A stretch of DNA of 64,000 bases, from positions 62,001 to 126,000 of the forward strand of contig NZ_FNOT01000001.1 of assembly GCF_900107105.1 (NCBI RefSeq). The letters are read 5' to 3'. The position numbers and the translations under genes were made by a program. This stretch comes from Geodermatophilus africanus. GTDB lineage: Bacteria; Actinomycetota; Actinomycetes; Mycobacteriales; Geodermatophilaceae. Positions 28,365 to 37,340 of the stretch are shown one piece after another. The notes under the pieces are model-generated. The model was not told where the DNA came from. It saw only the letters and a program-made list of their open reading frames with translations, and searched no databases. The stretch's first letter is position 1, and each line of letters starts with the position of its first letter.

Positions 28365-31300
28365 GCGACCACCTCCTGCGCCGGCGCCGGCGTCACCCGC
28401 TGGGCGAGGAACTCCATGAGGTGCTCGGCAACCGCATCGGCGTCCCCGGTGAAGTCCCCCCACCGGCCCGGACGGCCGCTGCCGACCTGGGTGAACCAGC
28501 GCGTGTGCTCGGTCGGGATGCCGAGCACGTACAGGTCCTGCTCGGGCGCTCCGTCGCTCCGCACGGGGTGGTAAGGCGCTCCCGTGACGTGCACTCCCCC
28601 GGTGCGGAGACGGCCTCCGGCCGAGGCGTTGGTGAAGCTCGACCACACCCCGGCGCGCAGCAGTGACCGGGTCAGCGGAGCGGGGTCCCGGCGGACGTCG
28701 GGCGTGGGGATGCGCGCGTCCACGAACGCGTCGAGCAGCACCGCCGCACCGCTGACCTGGGCGGCGTCCCCACGCCACCGACCCGTCCGGTCGTCACCCG
28801 TGAAGACGGAGCCCGGCCCGAGCAGCCGCAGCACACCTGCGTCCAGGAGCGCGAGCACCTGGTGCAGCCGGACCCGTGGCGGCCCGGCCGACAGCGCCGA
28901 GGCCACGGGGACGAAGGATGCGAGGAACTCGCGGTGGGACGCCGCGGTCAGCCCGCCGTGGTCGACGGCGACGCGGAGGACCGCCCGCACGTCGCGCAGC
29001 GTGTCGAGCGCTGCCTTCACGGGCCCGTCGACGTTGCCCTCCTCCGCCTCGGCCAGGTCGCGCCGGACGTGGTCGGCCACAACCCGGTGATAGGCCTCGG
29101 GAGAGCCGAATCGGCGCCCGGCGAAGGGGCGTGCCCGGGCCGGCAGGTCGAGGGCGGGCAGGGCCGGACCGCCGAGACGCCGGGCCTGCTCGACGACCGC
29201 CGCACGGGGGTCGGTCGGGTCGACGGTCTCGGTGACCCGCTCGTGGAAGAGCGTGACCGCCTGCTTCCCGTACAGCCTGCGCAGCGCGGTGCCGTGGTGG
29301 ACGAGGTCCATCTCGGCGAGCAGCCAGGGCTCGACGTCGCGCCGGAAGTCCAGCGGGCCGCGCCGCCGCGCGGTACGCATCCGGGACCGGGTGAACAGCA
29401 GCGGGACGTACACATGGTCGGGCGGCTTCTGGTTGCGCCCACGGGCGGGGACGGGTACGCCGCTGCGGGACCCGGCCACCAGCAGCGGTTCCCGACCGCT
29501 CGGCTCGTACCGCAGTCCGTCACCGGCCGCCTCGAAGCGTCCGCCCCGGCCGACCGTCAGGGCCGCCATGACGTCGTAGAACGACAGACCGAGGCCGAGG
29601 ACGCCCACCACGGACCCCGCCGGCAGGTCGTCGAGGGCCATGTCCGCCGCGGAGTCCGCCCGCACGTAGCGGGCGCCCGGACGGCGGGCGGCGAACGCGG
29701 CGAGGCGCGCGTGCTCGCCGTCCGGTTCCGGGGACGCGTGCCCGGTGGTGAGGACGACCCGGTCCACGTCGACCCCGCCGAGCTCGGGGCTCTCCAAGCG
29801 CCAGGCTCCCGCGGGGCTGCGGGTCAGCGACCGGACCCGGGTGCGCACGGGCCGCACCCGGACCGGGGCCGGCAGGCCCGCGAGCACGGTGTCGAACACC
29901 TGGCGCAGGTAGCGACCGTAGAGCGCCCGGGGCGCATATCCGTTGGGGTCCCCGTGGGCGGGGTCGACCGCCTGCCACCACTCGCCCAGGCTCGGCCCGG
30001 CGCCCGCGCGGGGCGGGCCGTCGTCCGGCGGGCCGGAGAACATCGTCACCTCACCGGCCGGCGTGTTCATCAGCAGGTACTCGGGTTGGTCGGTGCGCCA
30101 GATCCGGCCGCAGCCGACCTCGACCGCGTCCAGCGCGAGGATCTCGACCGGCCAGGCCGGCGGTCGCTCCGTGAGCCGGGCGGCCAGGCGCTCCAGCACC
30201 GCGACGCCCCTCGGCCCGGTTCCGACCAGGGCGATCCGGGCCAGCGGCCCCTCGTGCGCCGCCGCGACCGGCCCCGGCGGGACGGCGGGCACCGGGCCGC
30301 CCAGAGCGGGTCCGTCGAAACGCCGGGCCGCGTGCGACAGCATCGTGACCAGCCGCCGGGAGGTGATCCGTCCGGCTCGTGTCCGCGCTCCACCCGGCAG
30401 GGGTAGGCGGCCGGAGTCGGCCCAGTACAGCCGCCCGTCGGCGTCGATCGCCCCCTGGGTCGCGCCGGCGTTGTCCTGGTGCAGGCAGAAGGGGACGTCG
30501 AGCAGACCTGCCGCGAAGGCCCGGACCAGCGCCGTGCCCACGTCGTCGCTCAGCTCCAGGACCGCCTCGACCAGCGCCGTCGTCTCGGCGAGCACCTCGG
30601 AGGCGTCGACCTCGTCCCCGGACGGCCCCCGGACGCTCCGACGCGCCTGCCTGGCGCGGGCCGCGGCGGCCGTGAGCGCCTCGACGTTCTCGCCCACGGT
30701 GGGGATCCGGTGGGCCTCGGCCACGGTCTTGACGATCAACCGCTCGGCGCCGCCGCGCACCGCGACGTCGACGCTGCCGGCCAGCAGCCGCCGGGCGCCC
30801 TCGGCGGTCTGCGGGTAGACGCCCATGTAGGTGTAGAGCACCAGGTGCCGGTCCACCCGGGGCGGGAGCAGCCGGGCCGCGAGCCGGCGCAGAGCGGTGA
30901 GCGCCTCGACGTCCTGCCCCTCGGAGGTCTGCTGCGCGTAGCTGAGCGAGACGCTGTCCACCCCGTGCTGGACGAAGAACAGTCCCTCCAGCACGCTGAC
31001 GGCGACGAGCAGGGACGGCGGGCACAGTTGCCCCAGCAGGCAGCCGCCGAAGGTCTCCAGGTGCGGCCGGACCCCCGCGCTCCGGCCGTCCTCTGCCAGC
31101 GTGCACGTGGCACGGGCCCAGGCCCGCACCGACTCGGCGAGCGGGACCCGGCCGTAGGGCAGGCAGTAGGAGACCGGCCCGCCCTCCGACGTCGCCAGCC
31201 CGGCCCGGACCATGGTGGCGAAGATGTCGCCGGGTGCCGCGGAGCCGTGCCGGACCTGCACCGGGATGGTGCCGGCGACGTCGCGGACCACCCGGGCGGT

Positions 31301-31570
31301 CACCTCGGCCCCGTGCGCGACGAGGGGGAACCCGTTCAGGGGAGCTCCGCGGCGCACCGCGGCCCGCGCCGCCGCGTGGTCGGAGACCCGGGTGTAGCTG
31401 TCCAGCGTGATCGTGCCGACGGTCGCCGCAGGCACGGCCGCGACGGCGCGCAGGCCCTCCGCCATCCGTCGCGGGTCGGACATGCCCATCCGCGGCTGGA
31501 CGACCAGCTCGCCGCGGGTTGCCGCGGCGGCGACGTGTGCGGCGAGGTCCACCCCGGCGCCGGCGGTCAC
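28361..31570 (-). CDS. Glutamate mutase large-subunit-like domain fused to FAD/NAD(P)-binding module
   Basis: Residues about 1-410 match the epsilon (large) subunit of B12-dependent methylaspartate/glutamate mutase. Recognisable stretches are TITLDSYTRV, the block HLETFGGCLLGQLCPPSLL and SLSYAQQTSEGQDVEAL. From about 440 a separate module begins IALVGTGPRGVAVLERLAAR with VGCGRIWRTDQPEYLLMNTP, typical of the NAD_binding_9 FAD/NAD(P)-binding proteins. The 1069-residue fusion joins a radical isomerase to a flavin-type module. GTGA overlaps link it both to the B12-binding subunit before it and to the synthetase after it. A carbon-skeleton rearrangement of an amino acid followed by oxidation is plausible but unproven. 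Confidence 0.8.
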   Translation of the reverse strand: MTAGAGVDLAAHVAAAATRGELVVQPRMGMSDPRRMAEGLRAVAAVPAATVGTITLDSYTRVSDHAAARAAVRRGAPLNGFPLVAHGAEVTARVVRDVAGTIPVQVRHGSAAPGDIFATMVRAGLATSEGGPVSYCLPYGRVPLAESVRAWARATCTLAEDGRSAGVRPHLETFGGCLLGQLCPPSLLVAVSVLEGLFFVQHGVDSVSLSYAQQTSEGQDVEALTALRRLAARLLPPRVDRHLVLYTYMGVYPQTAEGARRLLAGSVDVAVRGGAERLIVKTVAEAHRIPTVGENVEALTAAAARARQARRSVRGPSGDEVDASEVLAETTALVEAVLELSDDVGTALVRAFAAGLLDVPFCLHQDNAGATQGAIDADGRLYWADSGRLPLPGGARTRAGRITSRRLVTMLSHAARRFDGPALGGPVPAVPPGPVAAAHEGPLARIALVGTGPRGVAVLERLAARLTERPPAWPVEILALDAVEVGCGRIWRTDQPEYLLMNTPAGEVTMFSGPPDDGPPRAGAGPSLGEWWQAVDPAHGDPNGYAPRALYGRYLRQVFDTVLAGLPAPVRVRPVRTRVRSLTRSPAGAWRLESPELGGVDVDRVVLTTGHASPEPDGEHARLAAFAARRPGARYVRADSAADMALDDLPAGSVVGVLGLGLSFYDVMAALTVGRGGRFEAAGDGLRYEPSGREPLLVAGSRSGVPVPARGRNQKPPDHVYVPLLFTRSRMRTARRRGPLDFRRDVEPWLLAEMDLVHHGTALRRLYGKQAVTLFHERVTETVDPTDPRAAVVEQARRLGGPALPALDLPARARPFAGRRFGSPEAYHRVVADHVRRDLAEAEEGNVDGPVKAALDTLRDVRAVLRVAVDHGGLTAASHREFLASFVPVASALSAGPPRVRLHQVLALLDAGVLRLLGPGSVFTGDDRTGRWRGDAAQVSGAAVLLDAFVDARIPTPDVRRDPAPLTRSLLRAGVWSSFTNASAGGRLRTGGVHVTGAPYHPVRSDGAPEQDLYVLGIPTEHTRWFTQVGSGRPGRWGDFTGDADAVAEHLMEFLAQRVTPAPAQEVVA

Positions 31571-32031
31571 GCGGCCCTCGCCGGGGCGCCCGCGTCGACG
31601 GCACGCGGTGGTGGTGTGGCGGCCAGGAACTCCGCCAGGGCCGAGGCCGGCGTGCCCTCGGTGACGACGGCGTCGAAGCCGGCGTCCAACAGGGCCTGCA
31701 CGTGCCGGTCGTCATCCTCACCGTCGATGCCGAGCTTCCCGCCGATGACGGCGGGTGTCGCGGCGAGGTCGGCGTCGTCCCGGAGAGTGCGGATCAGCCG
31801 TGCCCCGTCGAGGTGACCGTGTCCGTTGACGGAGCTGATGACGATCGCGTCCGGCCGGACGGCTCTGGCGACGGTGAGCAGGTGCTCGTCGGGCACGCAG
31901 GGACCGAGGTTCACGACGTGGTGGCCGTGTTCCTCGAGCAGCAGCTGGAGGTACACCAGGTTCCAGGTGTGCGCATCCGAGGACACCGTGGAGAGCAGCA
32001 CCGTCCGGCCACGCGTCAGTACCGAGGTCAT
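31567..32031 (-). CDS. B12-binding subunit of a glutamate-mutase-like enzyme
   Basis: The 154-residue protein is a stand-alone cobalamin-binding Rossmann domain. It keeps the lower-ligand His21 and Asp19 in SSDAHTWN, the SSVNGHG segment (66-72) and GG at 97-98. The usual DxHxxG glycine is Asn24 here, a deviation from the canonical motif. It pairs with the mutase-like domain encoded by the next gene, whose GTG overlaps its stop. I chose the ATG at 32031 because GAGGGG lies at proper spacing; the GTG nine bases upstream would directly touch that site. Confidence 0.85.
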   Translation of the reverse strand: MTSVLTRGRTVLLSTVSSDAHTWNLVYLQLLLEEHGHHVVNLGPCVPDEHLLTVARAVRPDAIVISSVNGHGHLDGARLIRTLRDDADLAATPAVIGGKLGIDGEDDDRHVQALLDAGFDAVVTEGTPASALAEFLAATPPPRAVDAGAPARAA

Positions 32032-32049
32032 GGCGTCCACCCCCTCGGG

Positions 32050-32466
32050 TCAGTCGGCCGCTGCCGCGGAGCCGACCCCGACGACGACCTCGCCGTCGAG
32101 CGGCTGTCGCGGCTGCGCCGGTTTGGTGCGGATGGCGAGGACGGTGCAGCCCTCGGCGCTGGACATCTGGTGCCGCGATCCGGGCGCCTCGACGACGAGG
32201 TCACCCCGCCGGAAGGACCGGCCGTCGCTGTGGTCGAGCCGGCCGTCCAGCACCAGCATCAGCTCATGGCCCAGGTGCTCGTGGAAGTCGCCGTGCGCGC
32301 CCGGGGGGAAGCGCAGGAGCAGGGCCACGGACGGCTCGTCGGCGGCCGGCGCCCAGAGCACGCAGTGCTCGACACCGGCACGACCCGGCTCGACCCACGG
32401 CACCCAGGGCAGATCGGTCATCGCGAAGCCGTTGCGGAACACGTCAGGGAAGAACAGGTCGGACAT
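32050..32466 (-). CDS. Cupin-domain protein
   Basis: The 138-residue single-domain cupin contains LRFPPGAHGDFHEHLGHELMLVLDG (metal-binding His pair and Glu) and a second motif RRGDLVVEAPGSRHQMSS. It resembles the ChrR-like/anti-sigma cupin group. It may be an isomerase, a dioxygenase-type enzyme or a sensor. AGGAG precedes the ATG. It opens the B12-dependent operon, with 18 bases to the next gene, so it is likely co-expressed with the mutase-like enzyme. Confidence 0.8.
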   Translation of the reverse strand: MSDLFFPDVFRNGFAMTDLPWVPWVEPGRAGVEHCVLWAPAADEPSVALLLRFPPGAHGDFHEHLGHELMLVLDGRLDHSDGRSFRRGDLVVEAPGSRHQMSSAEGCTVLAIRTKPAQPRQPLDGEVVVGVGSAAAAD

Positions 32467-32556
32467 GGGGACTCCTGGAGTGGGGCCCGTGCCGTCGGAC
32501 CAGCACGGACTGGGGATGTGCAGCAGACTGCGACGAGCCGGGATGGCCGACGCGGC

Positions 32557-33102
32557 TCAGGCGACCGGGGTGTCGGCGCGGACGCCGGCAGTCGCGGTCG
32601 CCGCCGGAGCTTCCTGGGAGCGGCCGCGTCGACCGGCGTGCGGCAGGCTCCCGGTGATCGTGATCGCGGCGGCGATCAGGACGAGGTTCTTGATGATGTA
32701 CTGGCCCTCTATGCCGGGCACCAGCGGCGCCGTCCACATGTCGTGCCAGAACAGGACCAGGGGCGTCAGCGTGCCCGCCATCTGGGCGAAGAGCGCCAGC
32801 AGGGTCAACCGCAGGAACCGCCCGGTCAGGAGGCCGAGCGCGATGGCGGTCTCCAGCACGGCCAGCAGCACGCGGGCGGTGTCACCGGTGACCAGGCCAC
32901 CGGTGAGGACGGCGATGGTGTCCTGGGCGAGCTGGTCGGCGGGGCTGAGCCCCGGCACGAACTTCGGCAGCGCGAACCAGAGGAAGACGATGCCCAGGCT
33001 CGTCCGGAGGAGCAGGGTGCTGTGCTGTGCGGCCAGCCGCAGAGTCGCGGCCTCGAGCTTCCTGCCGATCGGCGGCAGCCCTCGTGGCGACAGGGGTTCC
33101 AC
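32557..33102 (-). CDS. DoxX-like integral membrane protein
   Basis: A four-TM protein of 181 residues: TM1 STLLLRTSLGIVFLWFALPKF (with the DoxX-type PKF after it), TM2 around VLLAVLETAIALGLL, TM3 LTLLALFAQMAGTL, TM4 NLVLIAAAITITGS. DoxX proteins are membrane subunits implicated in redox and oxidative-stress functions. GAGGAG precedes the GTG start. It lies 90 bases upstream of the cupin in the same direction and could be its co-transcribed partner. Confidence 0.78.
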   Translation of the reverse strand: MEPLSPRGLPPIGRKLEAATLRLAAQHSTLLLRTSLGIVFLWFALPKFVPGLSPADQLAQDTIAVLTGGLVTGDTARVLLAVLETAIALGLLTGRFLRLTLLALFAQMAGTLTPLVLFWHDMWTAPLVPGIEGQYIIKNLVLIAAAITITGSLPHAGRRGRSQEAPAATATAGVRADTPVA

Positions 33103-33215
33103 GGTGTCTCCTCGACGTGTGTCGTCGATCGCCGGCCACGACGACCGGGATCGGGCGGTGCGGATGGCGGGACCTCGCCGGCTCCTGCCGCGCGTGGGTC
33201 CGAGGCTGCGGGCGA

Positions 33216-33256
33216 GGCTGCTGTCGCGGACCGACGAACGGCCCGCGACAGCAGCC
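33216..33256 (-). terminator. Hairpin after the spondin-domain gene
   Basis: Fourteen-base arms at 33216-33229 and 33243-33256 (GGCTGCTGTCGCGG and its complement) lie about 20 bases downstream of the leftward spondin-domain gene. Confidence 0.6.
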
Positions 33257-33276
33257 GCGCTGCGGGATCTCCCGGC

Positions 33277-33936
33277 TCAGTCGAGCCGCGTGAACCGGAT
33301 CTCGGCGACCGGGTCCGACCAGCCGTAGGTGGCGGAGTCGAGGTCACCACGCCCGGTGATCCCCTCGTGCGGGCGGATCACGTCGCCCTCCGGTTCCCGG
33401 ACGAAGAAGTTCCCGCAACAGGGTCCCGGGATGGACGCCGTGCGCTCGTTGTTGACCTCGGAGCCGGCGTCGTAGGCGATCGCCTCCACCGTGGTCGGGG
33501 TCTCGTGGAGCTCGACGGAGTCCACCCCCGTGAAGGCGTCGTTGGTGTTCACCAGCATCGTGACGATGCTGACCCGTTGACCGGGCCGGACCCGGACCGA
33601 GTACTCCCCCGTCGACCCGGGCGGGATGGGTCCGCCCTCGACCGCGAAGGCCTCGCTGACGCCGGGCAGCTTGCTCAGCGCCGAGACGAGGATCGGGTTG
33701 TCGGCGTCCTCGGCCACCGCAACCAGGGCGTGGCTGGCGATCTGACCCTCCTGCCAGACGTGCACGTCCGGACGGTGGACGGCGATCACCGGCGGCGACA
33801 GCGGCTGAGAGCCCGGCGGCGTGAGGTTTCGGATCGCCACCTGCCAGGTGGCGGGGCAGAACCCGTGCTCCAGCCCGTACTCCGCGGCGTCTGCGGCCGC
33901 GGCGCGGACGGGTGCGTCCGTGCTGTTGACACTCAT
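33277..33936 (-). CDS. Spondin-domain protein
   Basis: The 219-residue protein contains a spondin_N-type beta-sandwich. After the N-terminal WQVAIRNLTPPGSQPLSPPVIAVH comes VHVWQEGQIASHALVAVAEDADN, then an acidic metal-site-like region and a NTNDAFTGVDS segment. No signal peptide is obvious at the chosen ATG (preceded by AAGGAGA). Bacterial members are usually extracytoplasmic and poorly characterised. It lies 84 bases downstream of the haloperoxidase gene in the same direction and ends at a strong hairpin. Confidence 0.75.
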   Translation of the reverse strand: MSVNSTDAPVRAAAADAAEYGLEHGFCPATWQVAIRNLTPPGSQPLSPPVIAVHRPDVHVWQEGQIASHALVAVAEDADNPILVSALSKLPGVSEAFAVEGGPIPPGSTGEYSVRVRPGQRVSIVTMLVNTNDAFTGVDSVELHETPTTVEAIAYDAGSEVNNERTASIPGPCCGNFFVREPEGDVIRPHEGITGRGDLDSATYGWSDPVAEIRFTRLD

Positions 33937-34020
33937 GCGGTTCTCCTTCGACACGGGTCGGTCACCGGCGTGGCCGACCGCTGGGGTGGGGGTGGGGGTG
34001 GGAGACGAGGGCCGCTCGGC

Positions 34021-35448
34021 TCACGGAGCCGCGGGCGGAGGCACCAGCCCGGCGTCCTTGACCTGCTGGGCGATCTGCAGCCCCAGCGGGACGCCGCCGA
34101 TGTTGTCGTCGGCGCACCGCGGCAGGCCGTCGAACCGCCAGTGCACACCGAGGTACACCCGGCTCAGGCTGTTCTCCCGGATGGGGGTCACCAGGTCGGT
34201 GAACCGGCGGACGTGCCGGACCCGCACGACCCCGGACGAGTCGGTGGTCGTGCCGTTCAGCTCGTCGGACACGAGGTCGACGGGCTCGAACTCGGGCGGG
34301 GGCGGGTCCTCGGAGACGACGTCGGCGACCGTGATCGGGGCACCGCCGTAGAAGAGACGGACCATCTGGAACACGGCGGCGCCGAACGTGGCGTGCCCGG
34401 ACGGGTACGCCGGGAAGGGCGGGGTGAAGTCGGGCGCCTCGCTCTGGTTGGAGTTCGGCGCGCCCAGCGGCACCCAGAACGGGTCGCACTCGGGATCGCT
34501 GTTGACGCCGGCCTGGCCGGACGGCCCGTTGCTCGAGGCCGCCTCGCGGACCCCGATCACCGGACGCCAGAGGTCGTGGTGGTACTTCCACCGCCAGGCC
34601 TCGATGGCCGCGTCGGCCATCGCGACGTTGGCGAGCGCGAACAGCTCGGCCTGATCCTTGGTGCTGGAGCCCTTGAGCTCGACGATCTTGCGCAGGAACT
34701 GGTTGTACAGGCGCGGCGGCGTACCGATCTCGGCCACACCGTCGTAGGCCCAGAAGACACCGATCAGCGTCTCCTCCGGCGTGCGGGTCCCGCCCGACCG
34801 GACGCCCAGCTCCCGAACCTCCCGGTGGTCGGCCAGGTAGTGGGCGTCGGCGAGGAAATCGGGTAGCTCGTATCCCGGTGGGGGGTCCAGGTGCACGTGT
34901 CCGGGCAGCACGAAGTGCGCCACGTTGCCCCACTGCGGGCCGACGAACGGCTGACCGGGGTTGACCGGGTCGACCCGGTGTCGCCCGTAGCCCGGGGACG
35001 TGGCGTAGTGCGGCTGGTCGCCCGCCCCGTCGCCCGCCCGCAGGTCGAGCAACCTCGTCGCTGCCTCCACGCCCAGCCGGTGGCCTTCGGCCCGCCCGGG
35101 CCCGTGCGGCATCGGGTCCTTGGTCGCGTGCTCGGTGAAGTAGTCCTCGTACTCCGGCCACAGGGCGGCCAGGGTGCACTGCGCCGCCGCGGCGATCGCG
35201 GCGTGCTGCGCGGTCCCGGTGAACGGGCCGGCGTACTGGACCCCTGTGTACGTCGGCGCGCTGGGCTGACAGGCGGCCCGCGCCGCGTCCCGCATCGCCA
35301 GGTGCACGATCGCGAACGCCCACGAACTGCCGGTGGGCCCCCTCGTCTCGACCGGCTTGGTGAAGTGCTCCGGCCGCTGCCCGGGTGTGTGATCCCGGGC
35401 GTTGGCCTCGAGCAATGCCTCGTTCCAGTACAGGACGGGCTGGTTCAT
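34021..35448 (-). CDS. Vanadium-dependent haloperoxidase (PAP2 superfamily)
   Basis: The 475-residue all-helical protein has the vanadate pocket spread over three motifs: KYHHDLWRPVIG (Lys and Arg, near 283-290), YPSGHATFGAA (Ser-Gly-His, near 349) and SRVYLGVHWRFD (Arg and the vanadate-linked His, near 430). This is the PAP2/vanadium haloperoxidase signature, and the size fits haloperoxidases rather than lipid phosphatases. Activity would be halide oxidation by peroxide; halide preference cannot be read from sequence. The ATG has GAGGAG upstream. It heads a leftward series leading to the spondin and DoxX genes. Confidence 0.85.
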   Translation of the reverse strand: MNQPVLYWNEALLEANARDHTPGQRPEHFTKPVETRGPTGSSWAFAIVHLAMRDAARAACQPSAPTYTGVQYAGPFTGTAQHAAIAAAAQCTLAALWPEYEDYFTEHATKDPMPHGPGRAEGHRLGVEAATRLLDLRAGDGAGDQPHYATSPGYGRHRVDPVNPGQPFVGPQWGNVAHFVLPGHVHLDPPPGYELPDFLADAHYLADHREVRELGVRSGGTRTPEETLIGVFWAYDGVAEIGTPPRLYNQFLRKIVELKGSSTKDQAELFALANVAMADAAIEAWRWKYHHDLWRPVIGVREAASSNGPSGQAGVNSDPECDPFWVPLGAPNSNQSEAPDFTPPFPAYPSGHATFGAAVFQMVRLFYGGAPITVADVVSEDPPPPEFEPVDLVSDELNGTTTDSSGVVRVRHVRRFTDLVTPIRENSLSRVYLGVHWRFDGLPRCADDNIGGVPLGLQIAQQVKDAGLVPPPAAP

Positions 35449-35695
35449 CCTCGGATCTCCTCGTTGATCGCGGTCGTACCCGTCGGTCCGACGGGTCCGG
35501 CTGGCCCCCGTGCGCCGACGCCGCCGCCCGCCGCGCTGGGCGAGCGGGAGCCGGTCGTCGGTGGTCCGCCACCCCGGTCCGGTATGCGTGCCGGTCCACA
35601 CCGGGCGCGTCGCAGTGGTGCAGGACCACGGCCGGGACGTGGCTCGCCCCGTGAGGGCGATCCGCCGCCGTCCCCGGTTAAGGGGTGGCGATGGA

Positions 35696-35722
35696 CAGAG
35701 CCGCGGGTCGCCGCCGTGATAC
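35696..35722 (-). promoter_or_regulatory. GTATC-N17-CTCTG element
   Basis: GTATC at 35722-35718 and CTCTG at 35700-35696 on the minus strand, about 250 bases upstream of the haloperoxidase start. Confidence 0.5.
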
Positions 35723-35839
35723 GCCGGTGCGCACCGCCGTCGTGTCGGTCGAGGGGGTGGTGAGTAACGGAGCGGCGTGCTCTCCCTGTGATGCGTCGGT
35801 GCGGGGTCCCGCCCGACCGCTCGCCAACGGGCCGGGGCG

Positions 35840-35866
35840 GTATCTACCGGTCACGCACGCGCTCAT
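35840..35866 (+). promoter_or_regulatory. GTATC-N17-CTCAT element
   Basis: GTATC at 35840-35844, CTCAT at 35862-35866, about 105 bases upstream of the 83-residue hypothetical gene. Confidence 0.45.
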
Positions 35867-35972
35867 CCAGGTGTCGGGCGCCGCGCGACGCGGCGATGAG
35901 AGACGGGACGACGAACCGTCAGTACGGAGAGCGGTCGGCGGACGCGCCCCCGTCGCTCGGGCAGGAGGAGCC

Positions 35973-36224
35973 ATGACCATCGTCCAGGACCACCTCGTCG
36001 ACCAGATCGGTGTCGACTTCGCCGAGGCCTGCGCCGAGCTCACCCGGGCCCGCCTCCGCCGGCAGCAGAAGGACGACAATGCGAACCGCGCCGCTGTCGC
36101 CGAGTGCCACGCACGGATCGACGTCGTCCTCGACCTGTTCCTCGAGACGCGGTGCGTGGGCCGACCTGCCGACGCGGGCCCGCACCAGGAGCTGGCACCG
36201 GAAGCGGTCCCGTCGGCGCGCTGA
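35973..36224 (+). CDS. Small helical hypothetical protein (83 aa)
   Basis: GGAGGAG lies close before the ATG. The first 65 residues are amphipathic helix (VDFAEACAELTRARLRRQQ, then AVAECHARIDVVLDLFLET), followed by a Pro/Ala tail. The family is not recognised. It shares the GTATC-type upstream element with other small genes of this region. Confidence 0.55.
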   Translation: MTIVQDHLVDQIGVDFAEACAELTRARLRRQQKDDNANRAAVAECHARIDVVLDLFLETRCVGRPADAGPHQELAPEAVPSAR

Positions 36225-36298
36225 GGATCCACCACGGGGGCCGGAGCTGACCTGAGCCCGTGAGGAGTCTCGGGACGACCGGACGGCAGCACTCCTCC

Positions 36299-36336
36299 CG
36301 TGGCCATCACCTCGACCCGTGGCCATCACCTCGACC
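36299..36336. repeat. Tandem duplication of a 19-bp unit
   Basis: CGTGGCCATCACCTCGACC occurs twice without a gap (36299-36317 and 36318-36336), just beyond the broken end of the permease remnant. Confidence 0.8.
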
Positions 36337-36472
36337 ACTTGCTGTGCGATGTCGCGGACCAGGTCGTGGACGACCGCCGAGGATCCACGTCTGCAGCTCG
36401 CCGCCAACGGCGGGCGCGCCGGCCTCGGATCGCTCCCAGGAGACGGGGACCTCGAACGTCCCTCGTTGACCT

Positions 36473-36947
36473 GCAGCGCCCCGGACTTCAGCAGCACAGC
36501 GGTGAAGAAGACGGGGGTGGCGATGAAGAAGAAGGACACAGCGGTGAAGAACCGATCGGTCAACGAGTGCTGCTTGACGGCGCTCACCACACCGACGAGC
36601 ACGCCGATGACCGCGCCGATGAACCAACCGATCACCAGGAGGCGAAGGCTGATCAGCGCACGCGACCACAGTTCATCGTTGATGCTGCCGCCCGTGACCG
36701 TCCTGCCGAAGTCGCCCCGCAGGACGCCGCTCATCCACCGCGCATAGCGCTCGAGCAACGGGTCCTTGTCGTTCACCCCGTACTCGGACAGCTGCGCATC
36801 GACCACGGCCGGGGGTGGTGGCGGGTTGCGGCCCTCGTACCGTGATCGCGGATCCAGCGCCAGGGACGCCACGACATAGGCGAGCGTCGTGGACGCGAAC
36901 ACCAGGGCCAGGTGGTGGACCAGGCGCATCAGCAGGAACCGCCCCAT
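36473..36947 (-). pseudogene. 5' half of a dipeptide-type ABC transporter permease
   Basis: Starting MGRFLLMRLVHHLALVFAST after GGAGGGA, the frame encodes TM1, the periplasmic loop with WMSGVLRGDFGRTVTGG and three further TM helices, as in DppB/OppB permeases. Similarity stops abruptly after FFTAVLLKSGALQVNE, about half the normal length of roughly 320 residues. The EAA-loop half is gone and no other transporter gene is near. The frame is also continuous with a small gene upstream. Confidence 0.78.
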
Positions 36948-37190
36948 GGGATCCCTCCACGGTCCGGAGCCGGGCCCCAGCCCGGGGAGCTCACTCGTCT
37001 CCTCGTCCAGCCGCGACTGGACGAGCAAGAGGCTCCTCTGGAGACGCCCCCCACGGTGGCCCAGCCGGGTGCCCGGGGAACCGTTGGCGTATCCGACCGG
37101 CAGCCTGTGACATGTTTCCCCGGTCTCCGGCGAGGAGAAGGGGGCCGGGTGGACGTAGAGGATCCAGTCGGCAGGATCGTAGGTGTTCAC
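36948..37190 (-). CDS. NTYDPAD-family small protein, stopless copy fused in frame to the permease remnant
   Basis: A GTG with GGAGGA upstream encodes VNTYDPADWILYVHPAP, then TCHRLPVGYANGSPGTRLGHR. This matches the intact small protein at 42.6 kb (VNTYDPADLTVYVH, TCTPLPAQYANQSPRTRLPRR). The frame then runs without a stop into the permease remnant, so the natural 3' end of this copy is missing. The family is unknown to me; conserved features are NTYDPAD, a central Cys and YANxSPxTRL. Confidence 0.55.
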
Positions 37191-37340
37191 CGGTTCCTCC
37201 AGGTCCAGGTCCTTCGAGTGCTGTGGGCGCACGGTCGCGATCGGTCACGGAGCCGGCTGCCACGGCTGTGCAGCCCTACGTCCGAGCCCGCGGAGAGGCG
37301 GCCTCTCCATCAGGGGACGTCGGCTCGTGAACCCGCTGGA

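Larger units (their letters stand above)
35449..35972. other. Divergent intergenic region with two bipartite promoter-like elements
   Basis: It holds one GTATC-N17-CTCTG element facing left toward the haloperoxidase and one GTATC-N17-CTCAT facing right toward the 83-residue protein. I see no gene between them. Confidence 0.5.
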
